A stretch of 64,000 nucleotides of DNA from Bog-473 sp963707835 (GTDB taxonomy: Bacteria > Actinomycetota > Acidimicrobiia > Acidimicrobiales > RAAP-2), in the NCBI GenBank assembly GCA_963707835.1, contig CAVPRI010000002.1, forward strand, positions 124,001-188,000, read 5' to 3'. The notes beneath the pieces are model-generated. The model did not search any database. It was not told where the DNA came from and saw only the letters and a list, made by a program, of their open reading frames with translations. Position numbers and translations under genes: made by a program. This document shows positions 45,862-54,748 of the stretch, piece after piece (within the stretch, counting starts at the first letter, position 1; each line of letters opens with the position of its first letter).

Positions 45862-47894
45862 GTCGTCCGCGACTCATTGGCGTCGACGTCGGTGGCACGT
45901 TCACCGACGTGATGGCCATCGAGGACGGGCGGGTCATCGCCGCCAAGGTCCCCACCGACGTGCACGCGAGCGAGACGTCGGTGCTCGAGGGAGCGCGAGG
46001 AGGTCGGCGTCGACGCCGCCAGCGTGTTCAACCTGGCGTCGACCGCCGGGCTGAACGCTGTGATCACCCGCCGTCTCCCGAAGGTGGCCCTCCTCGCCAC
46101 CAAGGGCCATCGCGACGTCCTCGATCGAGGGCGACTCTGGCGCCCGTTCGAAGCGTTGACCGATCCGTCGTGGCGTCGCAGCACAGGCGACATGTCGAGA
46201 CCGCTGGTGCCTCGTTACCTGCGGCGTGGGATCCGGGAGCGCCTCACGAGCGACGGGCAGGTGTTCCTGCCGCTCGACGAGACGCAGGCCCGCGAGGAGC
46301 TCGAGTTGCTCCGGGCGTGCGCGGTCGAGGGCGTGGCGATCTGCCTCCTGCACTCGTACCTGAACCCGGTCCACGAGGTGCGCCTCCGCGAGCTGGTCGG
46401 CGAAGTGCTCGGCGACGTCATGGTGTCCGTGTCGAGCGAGGTGTCACCCCACGTCCGCGAGTACACCCGCTCGACCACCACGACGATCGACCTGCTGATG
46501 AAGCTGAAGTACAGCGACTACACCGAGCGCCTCGAGCGCGGCCTCGAGGCGCTCGGCTTTCGGGGGCAGTTCAACTACGCGGACTGCTCGGCGATGCTGA
46601 TGCCGGCTGTCGTACGCCATGCAGCGTCCGCACAAGCTGGTGGTCGGCGGTCCGGCGGCGGGCACGGTCGCCAGCGCCCACTTCGGTGCGTACCTCGACC
46701 TGCCCGACATCCTGTGCGCGGATGTCGGGGGCACGTCGTGCGACATCAGCTTGGTGCTCAACGGTCGACCTTGGGCGAACGACACCTTCGAGCTCGAGTG
46801 GGACCTCGTGGTCAACGCGCTCTCCACGGAGATCGTCACCCTGGGTGCGGGGGGCGGATCGATCGTGTCGATCGGATCCTCGGGCGAGCTCCGAGTCGGG
46901 CCCGACAGCGCGGGCGCCGACCCCGGTCCCGCCTGCTACGGCAAGGGCGGCACCGCGCCGACGATCACCGACGCCGCGCTCTCGATCGGCATCCTTGCTC
47001 CCGATCGCTTCGTCGGGGGCAAGGTGCCGCTCCACCCACGGCTGGCGCTCGACGCGTTCGATGCGCTCGACACCTCGATCGGCCTTTCGGAGCGCATCCG
47101 CCAGTCGTGGCTCCTCAGCCTGCACAACATCTCCGAGGGGATCATCGACATCGCCATCCGGCGCGGGCTCGACGTGCGTGACCTCAGCTTGATGGCCTAT
47201 GGGGCGGCTGGACCGATGACGCTGCCCGGGCTCCTCGACCTGCTCCCGCTGCGTGCCGTCATCGTACCCCCGAACCCAGGCGGCTTCAGCGCCCTCGGAC
47301 TGGTCAGCGCAGATCGCGTGTTCTCCGAGAGCCTCACGCTTCAGGGCATCCTCGGCCCTGACATCGCACCTCGCCTCACGGAGCTCTTCGAGCGGGTCGA
47401 GCGAGACCTGCTCGAGCAGGCGGGTGTACGCGCCGAGGACGCGACCGTCATCCGCACCTTCGACGGCCGCCTGCTCGGACAGGGCTGGGAGACGCCGTTC
47501 GTGCCGGTTCCGTCCGGTCCGCTCGGGCCGAAAGAGGTCCAGCAGATGGTCGACGCGTTCCACGCCGAGTACGACCAGCGCAACGGGCACCGCTTCGAGT
47601 CGTTCCCGGTCGAGGGCGTCACCTATCGCGTACAGCTCGTCGTGCCCACCGACAAGGTCAGCTTCGACGTCCTCCCGCAGCGCGCTGGGTGCCTTGGTGC
47701 AACCCCGGGAGAGCGCAGACCTCATGCATCTCTACCCGGAGGGGGCGACCGCCTCGTGCTACGAGCGTGACGACCTGTTGGCCGGAGACGTGCTCCTCGG
47801 CCCGGCGATCGTGTGGGAGACGAACTCCACCACGTTCGTGCCGAAGGATCGTCGCGCCACGGTTGGTAGCTACGGCGAGCTGGTGGTCACCTGA
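45858..47894 (+). CDS. hyuA: Hydantoinase A / ATP-dependent carboxylase subunit (HyuA family), with three frameshifts
   Basis: About 678 residues spread over three frame changes. It starts at GTG 45858 with RLIGVDVGGTFTDVMAIEDG, the Hydant_A_N ATPase motif. The +1 frame gives MFNLASTAGLNAVITRRLPK through TRSTTTTIDLLMKLKYSDYT. The next has GPAAGTVASAHFGAYL and ADVGGTSCDISLVLNG, AGGGSIVSIG, AGADPGPACYGKGG. The last frame ends LLAGDVLLGPAIVWETNSTT. Extra bases lie near 45999, 46612 and 47690. The family hydrolyses 5-oxoproline- or hydantoin-like amides, or activates substrates in acetone/acetophenone carboxylases, at the cost of ATP. It is coupled to hyuB by TGATG. Confidence 0.85.
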
Positions 47895-49855
47895 TGACGA
47901 CGACTCCGACCAGAGGTCCTGCTCTGGAAGCCGCCCGCCTCCGGGACCTCGACGGTGAGCAGTTCCAGGCCCGTTACGGCTGCGATCGCTTCACGGCCAC
48001 GATGCTGACGAACCGCTGCCGGTACGTCGCCGCGCACATGGCGAACCAGGTGCGCTCGCATGCGTTCTCGCCGGTCATTCGGGACGGTTCCGATCTGTGC
48101 GCGATGGTGAGCGGCCCGGCAGAGCTGAACTACGCGATGGCGGCGGTTTCGGAGACCATGCCCTTGTTCTACGGGTCGATTCCCGACGCGGTGCGGATCG
48201 TGATCGAGGAGTACGGCGCGGACGAGCTCGAGCCGGGCGACGTGCTGATCGTGAACGACTACTACCGGGTGGGCACGCACCTCAACGACGCGTGCCTCAT
48301 GCGCCCCATCTTCCGAGACGGACAGATCGTTGCGGTGGTGACGATCCGCGCCCACTTCCTCGACATGGGTGGAATCGCGTTGGGCGGGTTCGAGGTGACG
48401 AAGAAGAACACCTGGGAAGACGGTCTGCGGATCCCGCCGATGCTCGTCGTCTCGAAGGGAAAGCCGGTCACGTCGGTCCTCAAGCTGCTCTATGACAACA
48501 CCCGACTCGGGTTCCTCTGCGTGCCCGACATCATGACCGAGATCAAGGCGCTCGAGCTGGGAGCGTCACTGCTCGAGGAGACCATCGACCGCTATGGTGT
48601 CGCCGCCTACACCGGCGCGGTCCGCTATGCATGCGACGTGTCGGCCGAGGCGATGGCCGAGGGCCTGCGCTCGCTGCCCGACGGTGTCTACGAAGGCGAG
48701 GACTGGCTCGACGGCGACGGGCTACCCGACTCTCCGGAGTACTCGGTCAAGGTTCGCATCACCAAGGTCGGCGACCGAGCCGAGGTCGATCTGCGCGGGA
48801 GCTCGGGTCCGACGCGCACCGCCATCAATGGTGCCTGGCCCGACGTGAAAACCGGGTTGGCGTTCGCGCTCAAGACGCTGCTCGATCCCACGACGCCGGT
48901 CAGCTCGGGGACCTTGCGAAACGTCGACGTGATCGTGCCGCCCAGCGCCATCTTCAACGTCGGCCCGCCGGTGCCGTGCCAGATGTACTTCCTCGTGGTG
49001 TACACCATGGTCCACGCCACCTACCGGGCGCTCAACCCGGTGCTCGGTGAGCGAGCGGTCGCGACGGGTTTCATCACGGCGTCGGCATCTGGCCACGGGC
49101 GTCGGCCGGACGGGCTCGAAGGATCACTCGTCGACTCGGCCGGTCCGGCGGTGATCGGCGCGTGGGGAGCGACGCGCCACGGCGACGCCGACTCCGCGCA
49201 GCAGAGCCCGCTCGGCAACCTTATCGACGGCGGCGTTGAGATCCACGAGCTGCGCGGGCCGGTGATCTGGGCCGCCAGCGACTATGTCCCCGATTCAGGA
49301 GGCGCGGGCACGTACCGCGGCGGCTCCGCCATCCTCCACGACATGCTGTGGCGGGTTCCAGCGGCCCACGACATGCAGCTGCTGCACCATGCCCGCCGGC
49401 CGACCGCCGGTGGCGGGGTGAACGGTGGTCACGCTGGCCCCACGACCGCCGCCTGGCTCTTCGACGGCGAGATCTCCGAGCTCGGCACCAGCTTGCCGGA
49501 GCTCCCGTCGGTGACCCACGGCGAGTTCTACCGCCAGGCCACGCCGCTTGGAGGCGTTGTCGACCCCGACACCCACGAGCAGGATCCGGACGGTGAGCTC
49601 GTCGTCCTGGAGGGAAAGCTGCCCCGCCGAGTCGGTGCCCTGGTGAGGGTCCTCGCCGCCGGAGGCGGCGGGTGGGGCGACCCGTGGGCGCGCGATCCGG
49701 AGCTCGTCAAGCGCGACGTGCGCGACGAGTACGTCACGATCGAGGGGGCAGCGCGCGACTACGGCGTCGTGATCGTGGGCGACCCGCGCGAGCCTGAGCA
49801 GCTCAAGGTCGACGTCGGAGCTACGGAGGCGCTGCGCGCCGGTCGCACCCACTGA
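47894..49855 (+). CDS. hyuB: Hydantoinase B / ATP-dependent carboxylase subunit (HyuB family)
   Basis: 653 residues, intact. The family segments are clear: MTNR-type start replaced by MLTNRCRYVAAHMANQVRSH, then MPLFYGSIPDAV, EPGDVLIVNDYYRVGTHLND and FLDMGGIALGGFEVTKKNTW, where the Asp and His of NDYYRVGTHLND bind metal. Later come LRGSSGPTRTAINGAWPDVK, VVPPSAIFNVGPPVPCQM and GGAGTYRGGSA. HyuB works as a complex with HyuA. The gene ends the operon and is followed by a tRNA-Gly fragment. Confidence 0.94.
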   Translation: MTTTPTRGPALEAARLRDLDGEQFQARYGCDRFTATMLTNRCRYVAAHMANQVRSHAFSPVIRDGSDLCAMVSGPAELNYAMAAVSETMPLFYGSIPDAVRIVIEEYGADELEPGDVLIVNDYYRVGTHLNDACLMRPIFRDGQIVAVVTIRAHFLDMGGIALGGFEVTKKNTWEDGLRIPPMLVVSKGKPVTSVLKLLYDNTRLGFLCVPDIMTEIKALELGASLLEETIDRYGVAAYTGAVRYACDVSAEAMAEGLRSLPDGVYEGEDWLDGDGLPDSPEYSVKVRITKVGDRAEVDLRGSSGPTRTAINGAWPDVKTGLAFALKTLLDPTTPVSSGTLRNVDVIVPPSAIFNVGPPVPCQMYFLVVYTMVHATYRALNPVLGERAVATGFITASASGHGRRPDGLEGSLVDSAGPAVIGAWGATRHGDADSAQQSPLGNLIDGGVEIHELRGPVIWAASDYVPDSGGAGTYRGGSAILHDMLWRVPAAHDMQLLHHARRPTAGGGVNGGHAGPTTAAWLFDGEISELGTSLPELPSVTHGEFYRQATPLGGVVDPDTHEQDPDGELVVLEGKLPRRVGALVRVLAAGGGGWGDPWARDPELVKRDVRDEYVTIEGAARDYGVVIVGDPREPEQLKVDVGATEALRAGRTH

Positions 49856-49923
49856 CCACGACGAGGAGCCCCGCCCAGTATGGAGTGCTTCTTCGCCTTC
49901 CCGGAGATCACCGGGTTGTCCAG

Positions 49924-50676
49924 CTAGATAGGCAAAGCCACCTTGCCAAGGTGAGGGTCGCGGGTTCGGATCCCGTCTGCCGCTCCAGATGACCAGGCGC
50001 AAGCCGGTTCCTGAAGCCTCACCGAGGTGGGTGAACTCAAGGTCGAGGGCGCGAGGAGCAATGCTCTGAGATCTGGCGCCTCGCCGACAACGCAGCGCGC
50101 CGCGTTCACTCCATAGAGTTCGGTCGCAAGCGCGAATCGTGCGAGACCACTATGCAGGCGGTCTTGAGCGCTCCAGGCCGCGCATTCGTCATCGAGACCG
50201 AAACCGTATCCACACCAGGCATGGCCGATGAGGTCATGAACGGCACGGAACCGATCGAACGCGCCACCAAACTCGCAGCCGAAGAGGGGATGAAGGCGCT
50301 CTCCAACGGCCGCGGCCGAGGTGATCTCCAGAGTCTCATTGGTGCGCACCGCACAGATGAGCTCTTCGTCGCTTTCATAGGGTCGGATACAACGAGTGAA
50401 TACCACTCGTACCGCCCAATGGTAGGCATGTCGAGTGAGGAGGGTGTACAGGTGATCCGTTTCCATTTGAAGTTGCCTGTACGCCTCAATCACCTGGGCA
50501 TCGCGATGAGCGCTTCGGGAGTGTAAGTACCATTCGCCCACCTTCACAGCCGTCGAGAGCTCAACCCCGAAGGTCATGTCCACCCGGATTTCGTGCCGCA
50601 TCTCCGGCTCTCCCGTTCCAGCCTCTCGATCCACGCGGGGCTCAAAGGGAAGGCCTTCACTCAGCGCGCTCGACAA
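49924..50676 (-). CDS. Conserved hypothetical protein next to a tRNA fragment, mobile-element-associated
   Basis: 250 codons. The body has IEAYRQLQMETDHLYTLLTR, a helical stretch, and VHDLIGHAWCGYGFGLDD followed by ECAAW, with regularly spaced His and Asp residues that look like a metal site. HSGLARFALATELYGVNAAR follows. The last 25 or so residues (GAADGIRTRDPHLGKVALPI) are only the antisense translation of the adjoining tRNA fragment, so the biological end is uncertain. ATG 50601 is an alternative start. I recall similar HD-containing proteins from phages and integrated elements but cannot name the family. Confidence 0.55.
   Translation of the reverse strand: MSSALSEGLPFEPRVDREAGTGEPEMRHEIRVDMTFGVELSTAVKVGEWYLHSRSAHRDAQVIEAYRQLQMETDHLYTLLTRHAYHWAVRVVFTRCIRPYESDEELICAVRTNETLEITSAAAVGERLHPLFGCEFGGAFDRFRAVHDLIGHAWCGYGFGLDDECAAWSAQDRLHSGLARFALATELYGVNAARCVVGEAPDLRALLLAPSTLSSPTSVRLQEPACAWSSGAADGIRTRDPHLGKVALPI
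49936..49986 (+). other. 3' two-thirds of tRNA-Gly (GCC anticodon), probable attachment-site half
   Basis: The anticodon loop TTGCCAA, variable loop, T arm GCGGG-TTCGGAT-CCCGT and the acceptor end CTGCCGC-TCCA are present. The matching 5' acceptor GCGGCAG is absent upstream, and the D arm is only loosely recognisable. This is the usual residue of integration at a tRNA gene or of a truncated tRNA copy. It adjoins the hypothetical gene at 49924-50676, whose frame runs into it. Confidence 0.65.
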
Positions 50677-50732
50677 ACGAGGGCGAAAGCGACCCTGGGG
50701 GACCAGACGGTGCGTGTGGTGGCCGGCTTGGC

Positions 50733-51563
50733 CTATCCGATGAACTTCATGAGGGCGTCGTTCACTTCGTCGGGGTGGGTCCAGCCGATGTTGTGAGGGC
50801 CGCCGTCAACCTCGATGAACTCGATGTCCTGCACGAGCTCGGGAAGGCGGCGACCGGTGGCATCGATCGGAAGGATGCGGTCCTCGGTGCCCTGGACGAC
50901 GAGGAGCGGTATGTCGATCTTGGGCAGGTCGGCGCGGAAGTCGGTCAGCCAGGTCGACACGCACGCCAGCGTGGCGTACGCAGAACAGCCGGCGGCCACC
51001 TGGAAGCTGGCGTTCCGGGCCTCGTCACTGATGCGGGTGCCGCCGAGCTTGTCGACGTTGTAGAAGTTGTCGAAGAAGAACTTGAACCAGGCGTAACGGT
51101 CCTTCCTGACCCGCTCCGTGAAGTCGTCGAAGAGGCTCTGGGGCAGGCCCTTGGGGTTGTCGGGGGTCTGGAGGAGGAAGGGCGGAATCGGTCCGAACAA
51201 GGCCGCCTTGGCAACCCGGTGAGAGCCGTAGGTTCCGAGATAGCGGACGACCTCACCCGTGCCCATGGAGAACCCGGCCAGGATCATGTCGTGCAGATCG
51301 AGCTTGTCGACCAGGACCTTGAGGTCGGCGGCGAAGGTGTCGTAGTCGTAGCCAGTCGTGGGTTGGCTGGAGCCTCCGAAACCGCGCCGGTCGTAGGTGA
51401 TGACACGCTTGCCGGCATCGAGCAGCACCGGGACCTGCTTCTCCCATGAGTGGCCGTCTAGGGGGTAGCCGTGAATCAGGACCAGCGGCTGACCAGAGCC
51501 GTGATCCTCGTAGTACAGCTCGACTGGGGCCGAGTTCTCTTGACCGACAGCGACGTGTGGCAT
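50733..51563 (-). CDS. Alpha/beta hydrolase, cofactor-free haloperoxidase (chloroperoxidase)-like
   Basis: 276 residues. I use ATG 51563 (MPHVAVGQENSAPVELYYED) because the longer frame lacks similarity. LVLIHGYPLDGHSWEKQ gives the oxyanion loop, GFSMGTGEVVRYLG the nucleophile Ser, GTEDRILPID the Asp and GGPHNIGWTH the His. The IHGxPLxGxSWE and FSMGxGE patterns are those of the bacterial non-haem haloperoxidase/esterase group. In the cell it more likely hydrolyses esters or lactones. It stands alone on the minus strand. Confidence 0.92.
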   Translation of the reverse strand: MPHVAVGQENSAPVELYYEDHGSGQPLVLIHGYPLDGHSWEKQVPVLLDAGKRVITYDRRGFGGSSQPTTGYDYDTFAADLKVLVDKLDLHDMILAGFSMGTGEVVRYLGTYGSHRVAKAALFGPIPPFLLQTPDNPKGLPQSLFDDFTERVRKDRYAWFKFFFDNFYNVDKLGGTRISDEARNASFQVAAGCSAYATLACVSTWLTDFRADLPKIDIPLLVVQGTEDRILPIDATGRRLPELVQDIEFIEVDGGPHNIGWTHPDEVNDALMKFIG

Positions 51564-51939
51564 TGCATCCCCCCTAGTCTTGGGTCTGTTCGGGTCAGCC
51601 TCCCGGTAGGTCTTCGTGGTGACGTGGACTCCAGCCGAAGCGGCGAGTCCTTGGTAGTGCCCAACTCCTCTTGTATTTCCTATCCGACGGCCTGTCAAGG
51701 GGCACAGCAAATCGGCCGGACTATGTCATGCCCGGCAGCCCTGGGTGCTGGGATCCCACCCTTGAGGGGACTGCGGGCCAGGAGATGATCCTCAGTGGGG
51801 TCGACCCAATGGTCGGCGACGAGCTGTGCTTGATCGACCCGGAAGTGGAGTGGAACTCGAGGGCTCTCGACCCTTGCCTTCGATCTCGGTGGGACCTATG
51901 ACTAACCTCTCGCGCTGAGTAGGTGAGCGAGGTGTCGTA
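51564..51939. other. 376-bp stretch without a supported gene
   Basis: Divergent promoter region between the haloperoxidase-like gene and the cyclase-family gene. No frame or repeat with clear character. GGTGAGCGAGG lies before ATG 51940 as a weak ribosome-binding site. Confidence 0.5.
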
Positions 51940-52920
51940 ATGCGCGAGGTTTCTGAGGCCCAGTTCGGTCCGTGGACGTCACCGTCGATCGAGATTGATG
52001 CGGACGGGAAACTGGTCGGCGCTGTCCCCGGAACGCCGAACAATTGGGGTCGCTGGGGCCCGCGGGATCAACGCGGCACTCTGAATCTGCTCACGCAGGA
52101 TCGGGTCGTCCGGGCGGCGTCCTTGGTGCGACGCGGGGCGCGGTTTTCCCTCGGGTTGCCGATCGGGCAATCTGCCCCAGCCGGAAGGGTGGCACCGCTG
52201 CACTTCTTTCGCTACACCACATCCGACGTGCTCTCGAACGACCCGGGCTTGGTCCCCGGAGTGGCCATCTCCGACGACTACATCGTGATGGCGCTCCAGG
52301 GAACAACTCAGCTCGATGCGTTGTGTCATTTCGGCACCGAGCAATGCCTCTACAACGGCTACTGGATTGGTGCCGTCACCGCGGCCAGTGGCGCACGTCG
52401 ATTGGGAATCCACCACTGGCGGGATGGTGCCGTTGGGAGAGGGGTCCTCCTCGATGTGGCCCGTCACCTGGGGGTTGATTGCATCGAGCCAGGAATGGCG
52501 ATCGGCCCCGATCTGCTCGACGAGGTGGCGCAGGCTGAGGGGGTGACGATCGAGTCTGGCGATCTGCTTTTGGTGCGGACTGGTGTCGTGGGTTCGTGGT
52601 TCAGGACCGGAGAGGTCGACATGATCAACTGTGGAGGCATTTCCGGAACTGCGATCCCGTGGTTGGCCGCGCATGACGTCGCGTTGGTCGGGGCTGACAA
52701 CCCTGCGGTGGAGACGATGTCAAACCCCCAAGAGACCCCCCTCAGCCTGCATACCGGAGCCCTGCGGGATCTTGGGTTGGCGTTGGCGGAGCTCCTCGAT
52801 CTCGATGCCCTCGCAGAGGACTGCGCGGCCGACGGGACCTACGAGTTCTTCGTGGTCATGTCCCCGCTGCCCATCGTCAACGGAGCGGGCTCACCCATCA
52901 ACCCAATTGCCGTGAAGTAG
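51940..52920 (+). CDS. Cyclase family protein (PF04199, kynurenine-formamidase fold)
   Basis: 326 residues from ATG 51940. After GTPNNWGRWGPRDQRGTLNL, typical of the family start, comes ALQGTTQLDALCHFGTEQCL, a version of the HxGTHxDxPxH metal motif in which some His residues are replaced. GVLLDVARHLG and GDLLLVRTGVVGSWF follow, then ADNPAVETMSNPQE and LHTGALRDLGLALAELLDLD. Members hydrolyse formamides or cyclic substrates using Zn or Mn. It converges on the CMD/TauD operon with 23 bp between stops and may serve the same pathway. Confidence 0.88.
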   Translation: MREVSEAQFGPWTSPSIEIDADGKLVGAVPGTPNNWGRWGPRDQRGTLNLLTQDRVVRAASLVRRGARFSLGLPIGQSAPAGRVAPLHFFRYTTSDVLSNDPGLVPGVAISDDYIVMALQGTTQLDALCHFGTEQCLYNGYWIGAVTAASGARRLGIHHWRDGAVGRGVLLDVARHLGVDCIEPGMAIGPDLLDEVAQAEGVTIESGDLLLVRTGVVGSWFRTGEVDMINCGGISGTAIPWLAAHDVALVGADNPAVETMSNPQETPLSLHTGALRDLGLALAELLDLDALAEDCAADGTYEFFVVMSPLPIVNGAGSPINPIAVK

Positions 52921-52943
52921 CGGCAGGCCCTTGGCCGACGAGT

Positions 52944-53762
52944 TCACCCGCCGTTCAGGTTGTCGTTCTGTTCTTCCAGGACCTCTGCGAAGAGTCGGAT
53001 CGATTCCACCAAGGCTGGGAAGCCGGCATAACATCCGAGATGAACCAGTGCCTCGCTCATCTCCTCGGGCGTGATGCCGACACGTAGCGCGACACCGAAG
53101 TGGCCGCGAAGCTCGGGATTGCGGCCCAGTGCGACAAGCACTGATGACGTCACGAACTCTCGCTGTCTGAAGGTGAGATTGGGGCGACTCCACAGGTCCC
53201 CGAATGCAGTCTCGGTGAGCCAGCCCAGCCATTCTGTGCTTGAGGCGTGGAAGGGGGGACGGTCCTCGGCTGCCATCTCAGCGGGATAGGGGTGAAGCCG
53301 TTCAAAGATCAGTGCCGCGTGATCAGGCGACATCAGCTCTTGAATAATGCGGGCGCGCTCGAGCCGGATCTCGCCGTCGAGTCCTGGTGGCAGGTCGGAT
53401 GGCTGGGCGGACGGTGCGGATGGGTCATCGAACACTGCACGGAGTGCCTTCATGCCTTCGACGCCAATAGCGAGACCGGCGTAGCCGCCCACCTGCACCA
53501 TCGCTTCACAGAGTTCCAGACGAGACAATCCATGGTCCAGGGCAAGTCGAATATGTGCATCGAGCTCGGCCGGGCAGCGGAGCGTGGCCAGCGCGGCAAC
53601 GGTGACGAGTGATCGGTCGCGTGGGGTGAGGGCCGGGCGTTCCCACAGATCTCTTACTGTCCGATCGAGGTAGGCCTGCCAGTCCCTACTGATCTCTTGG
53701 GGAAGCGAGTCGACGCACTCGGAGATCCGCTCGTGGTGCGGCTGACTGGATGGTGGAGTCAC
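52944..53762 (-). CDS. Carboxymuconolactone-decarboxylase-like protein, two CMD repeats
   Basis: 272 residues. Repeat 1 reads LTPRDRSLVTVAALATLRCP followed by AELDAHIRLALDHGLSRLEL. Repeat 2 reads LTFRQREFVTSSVLVALGRN with PELRGHFGVALRVGITPEEM. The CxxC of the peroxidase-type (AhpD) relatives is missing in both, so it is of the decarboxylase/lactone type or non-catalytic. The gene starts 10 bp after the TauD stop on the same strand, so the two are one operon under the TetR gene that diverges from it. Confidence 0.88.
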   Translation of the reverse strand: MTPPSSQPHHERISECVDSLPQEISRDWQAYLDRTVRDLWERPALTPRDRSLVTVAALATLRCPAELDAHIRLALDHGLSRLELCEAMVQVGGYAGLAIGVEGMKALRAVFDDPSAPSAQPSDLPPGLDGEIRLERARIIQELMSPDHAALIFERLHPYPAEMAAEDRPPFHASSTEWLGWLTETAFGDLWSRPNLTFRQREFVTSSVLVALGRNPELRGHFGVALRVGITPEEMSEALVHLGCYAGFPALVESIRLFAEVLEEQNDNLNGG

Positions 53763-53771
53763 GTACAGCCC

Positions 53772-54647
53772 TCAGATCGCAGCCCGAGTGCGTTGAACGG
53801 GACGCTGCGTCTGTTGGGACAACTGTGGCAGGGGTGCAAATACCTTGCGAAGGGTCCGAGCCGGCCCTTCCCCTGTCACGTTCGGTCTGGCGTGTTGCAG
53901 CGCCAGGTTGTCCCACATCACCAGGTCGCCTTGCTCCCAGGTGATGTTCAGCTGATTCTCGGGCGCGTACAGATGGGTAAACAGCTCCTCGAGAAGGGCT
54001 TCGCTGGCTTCCGGTGGCAACTCGACCACCCGTTTCGTCATCATCTGGCTCACATAGAGCATGGTGCGCCCCGTCCGCGTATGGCGATGGCCAATGGGCG
54101 TGACCACCGACTGCTCCTCATCGAAGGTGGCGACCAGGACATCTCCGTCACCTTCTCCGCGTGAGTACGTCGCGTCGTGCCCGTGTTCGACATGCAAGTG
54201 TTCGAGTCGCATGCGCAGATCCGGTGGCAAACGTTCCCAGCCGCTGGTGGTGCTGACAAAACATGTCGGGGTGACTGGCGGCTCGACGTGCACGGCGTAG
54301 AGCGACAGCAGCTGGAAGGGCTGCTCCTGCCACATGCCGTCTGAGTGGAACAACAACCTGCCGAAGGGGGCCCCACCATTCGGTTCTTTGTTCGACACGA
54401 AGTATGGATTGTGGAGACGGTCGGGCAGTGCGTCCCGTTGTGGCGTTGATTCGCCGATGAGCAGATAGGCCAAGGCCACCTGCTCCCACACGTCGAGCGT
54501 CGCGCCTCGGAAGAGCAATAAGCCACGCTCATCGAAGAGTGCACGCAACTCGCGTGCCGTATCCACTCCAATCGGTGCGCCGGGGTCGAGTCCACGGACC
54601 TCACTGCCGAAGTCAGAGTGGAGATGGTGCACCTCGAGTTCCGTCAT
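53772..54647 (-). CDS. TauD/TfdA-family Fe(II)/2-oxoglutarate dioxygenase
   Basis: 291 residues from ATG 54647; the longer TTG start at 54680 would run into the operator palindrome. The iron ligands are visible: His101 and Asp103 in LLFHSDGMWQ and the second His in NLALQHARPN, with Arg in GPARTLRKVF for 2-oxoglutarate. LHNPYFVSNKEPNG and TWEQGDLVMWDN complete the fold. The family hydroxylates taurine, sulfonates, phenoxyacetates and other acids; the substrate here is unknown. Probably repressed by the divergent TetR protein through the boxes at 54669 and 54689. Confidence 0.92.
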   Translation of the reverse strand: MTELEVHHLHSDFGSEVRGLDPGAPIGVDTARELRALFDERGLLLFRGATLDVWEQVALAYLLIGESTPQRDALPDRLHNPYFVSNKEPNGGAPFGRLLFHSDGMWQEQPFQLLSLYAVHVEPPVTPTCFVSTTSGWERLPPDLRMRLEHLHVEHGHDATYSRGEGDGDVLVATFDEEQSVVTPIGHRHTRTGRTMLYVSQMMTKRVVELPPEASEALLEELFTHLYAPENQLNITWEQGDLVMWDNLALQHARPNVTGEGPARTLRKVFAPLPQLSQQTQRPVQRTRAAI

Positions 54648-54668
54648 CAGTCCGTGTCCCTTGATCAG

Positions 54669-54698
54669 TTGGTCGACCAACAGTCAAGTTGGTCAACC
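54669..54698. promoter_or_regulatory. TetR-type operator: two TTGGTC-containing boxes 20 bp apart
   Basis: TTGGTCGACCAA at 54669-54680 is a perfect 12-bp palindrome. TTGGTCAACC at 54689-54698 repeats its left part exactly 20 bp further, that is two helical turns. They lie in the 101-bp gap between the divergent tauD-like and tetR genes, 22 bp before the tauD-like ATG and 51 bp before tetR ATG. Confidence 0.7.
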
Positions 54699-54748
54699 CA
54701 TAATCGGAGGTCGACTCCCACTTGGTAGGTGAGTACCATACAGACTCG

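Noticed and set aside
45396..47192. A long plus-strand frame across the amidohydrolase, zinc-ribbon and HyuA genes
   Set aside because: It only follows HyuA for about 50 residues and is otherwise Arg/Ser/Pro-rich shadow translation of the correct frames.
54647..54680. TTG start of the TauD-like protein at 54680
   Set aside because: It would place the operator palindrome inside the coding region; ATG 54647 fits the family start.
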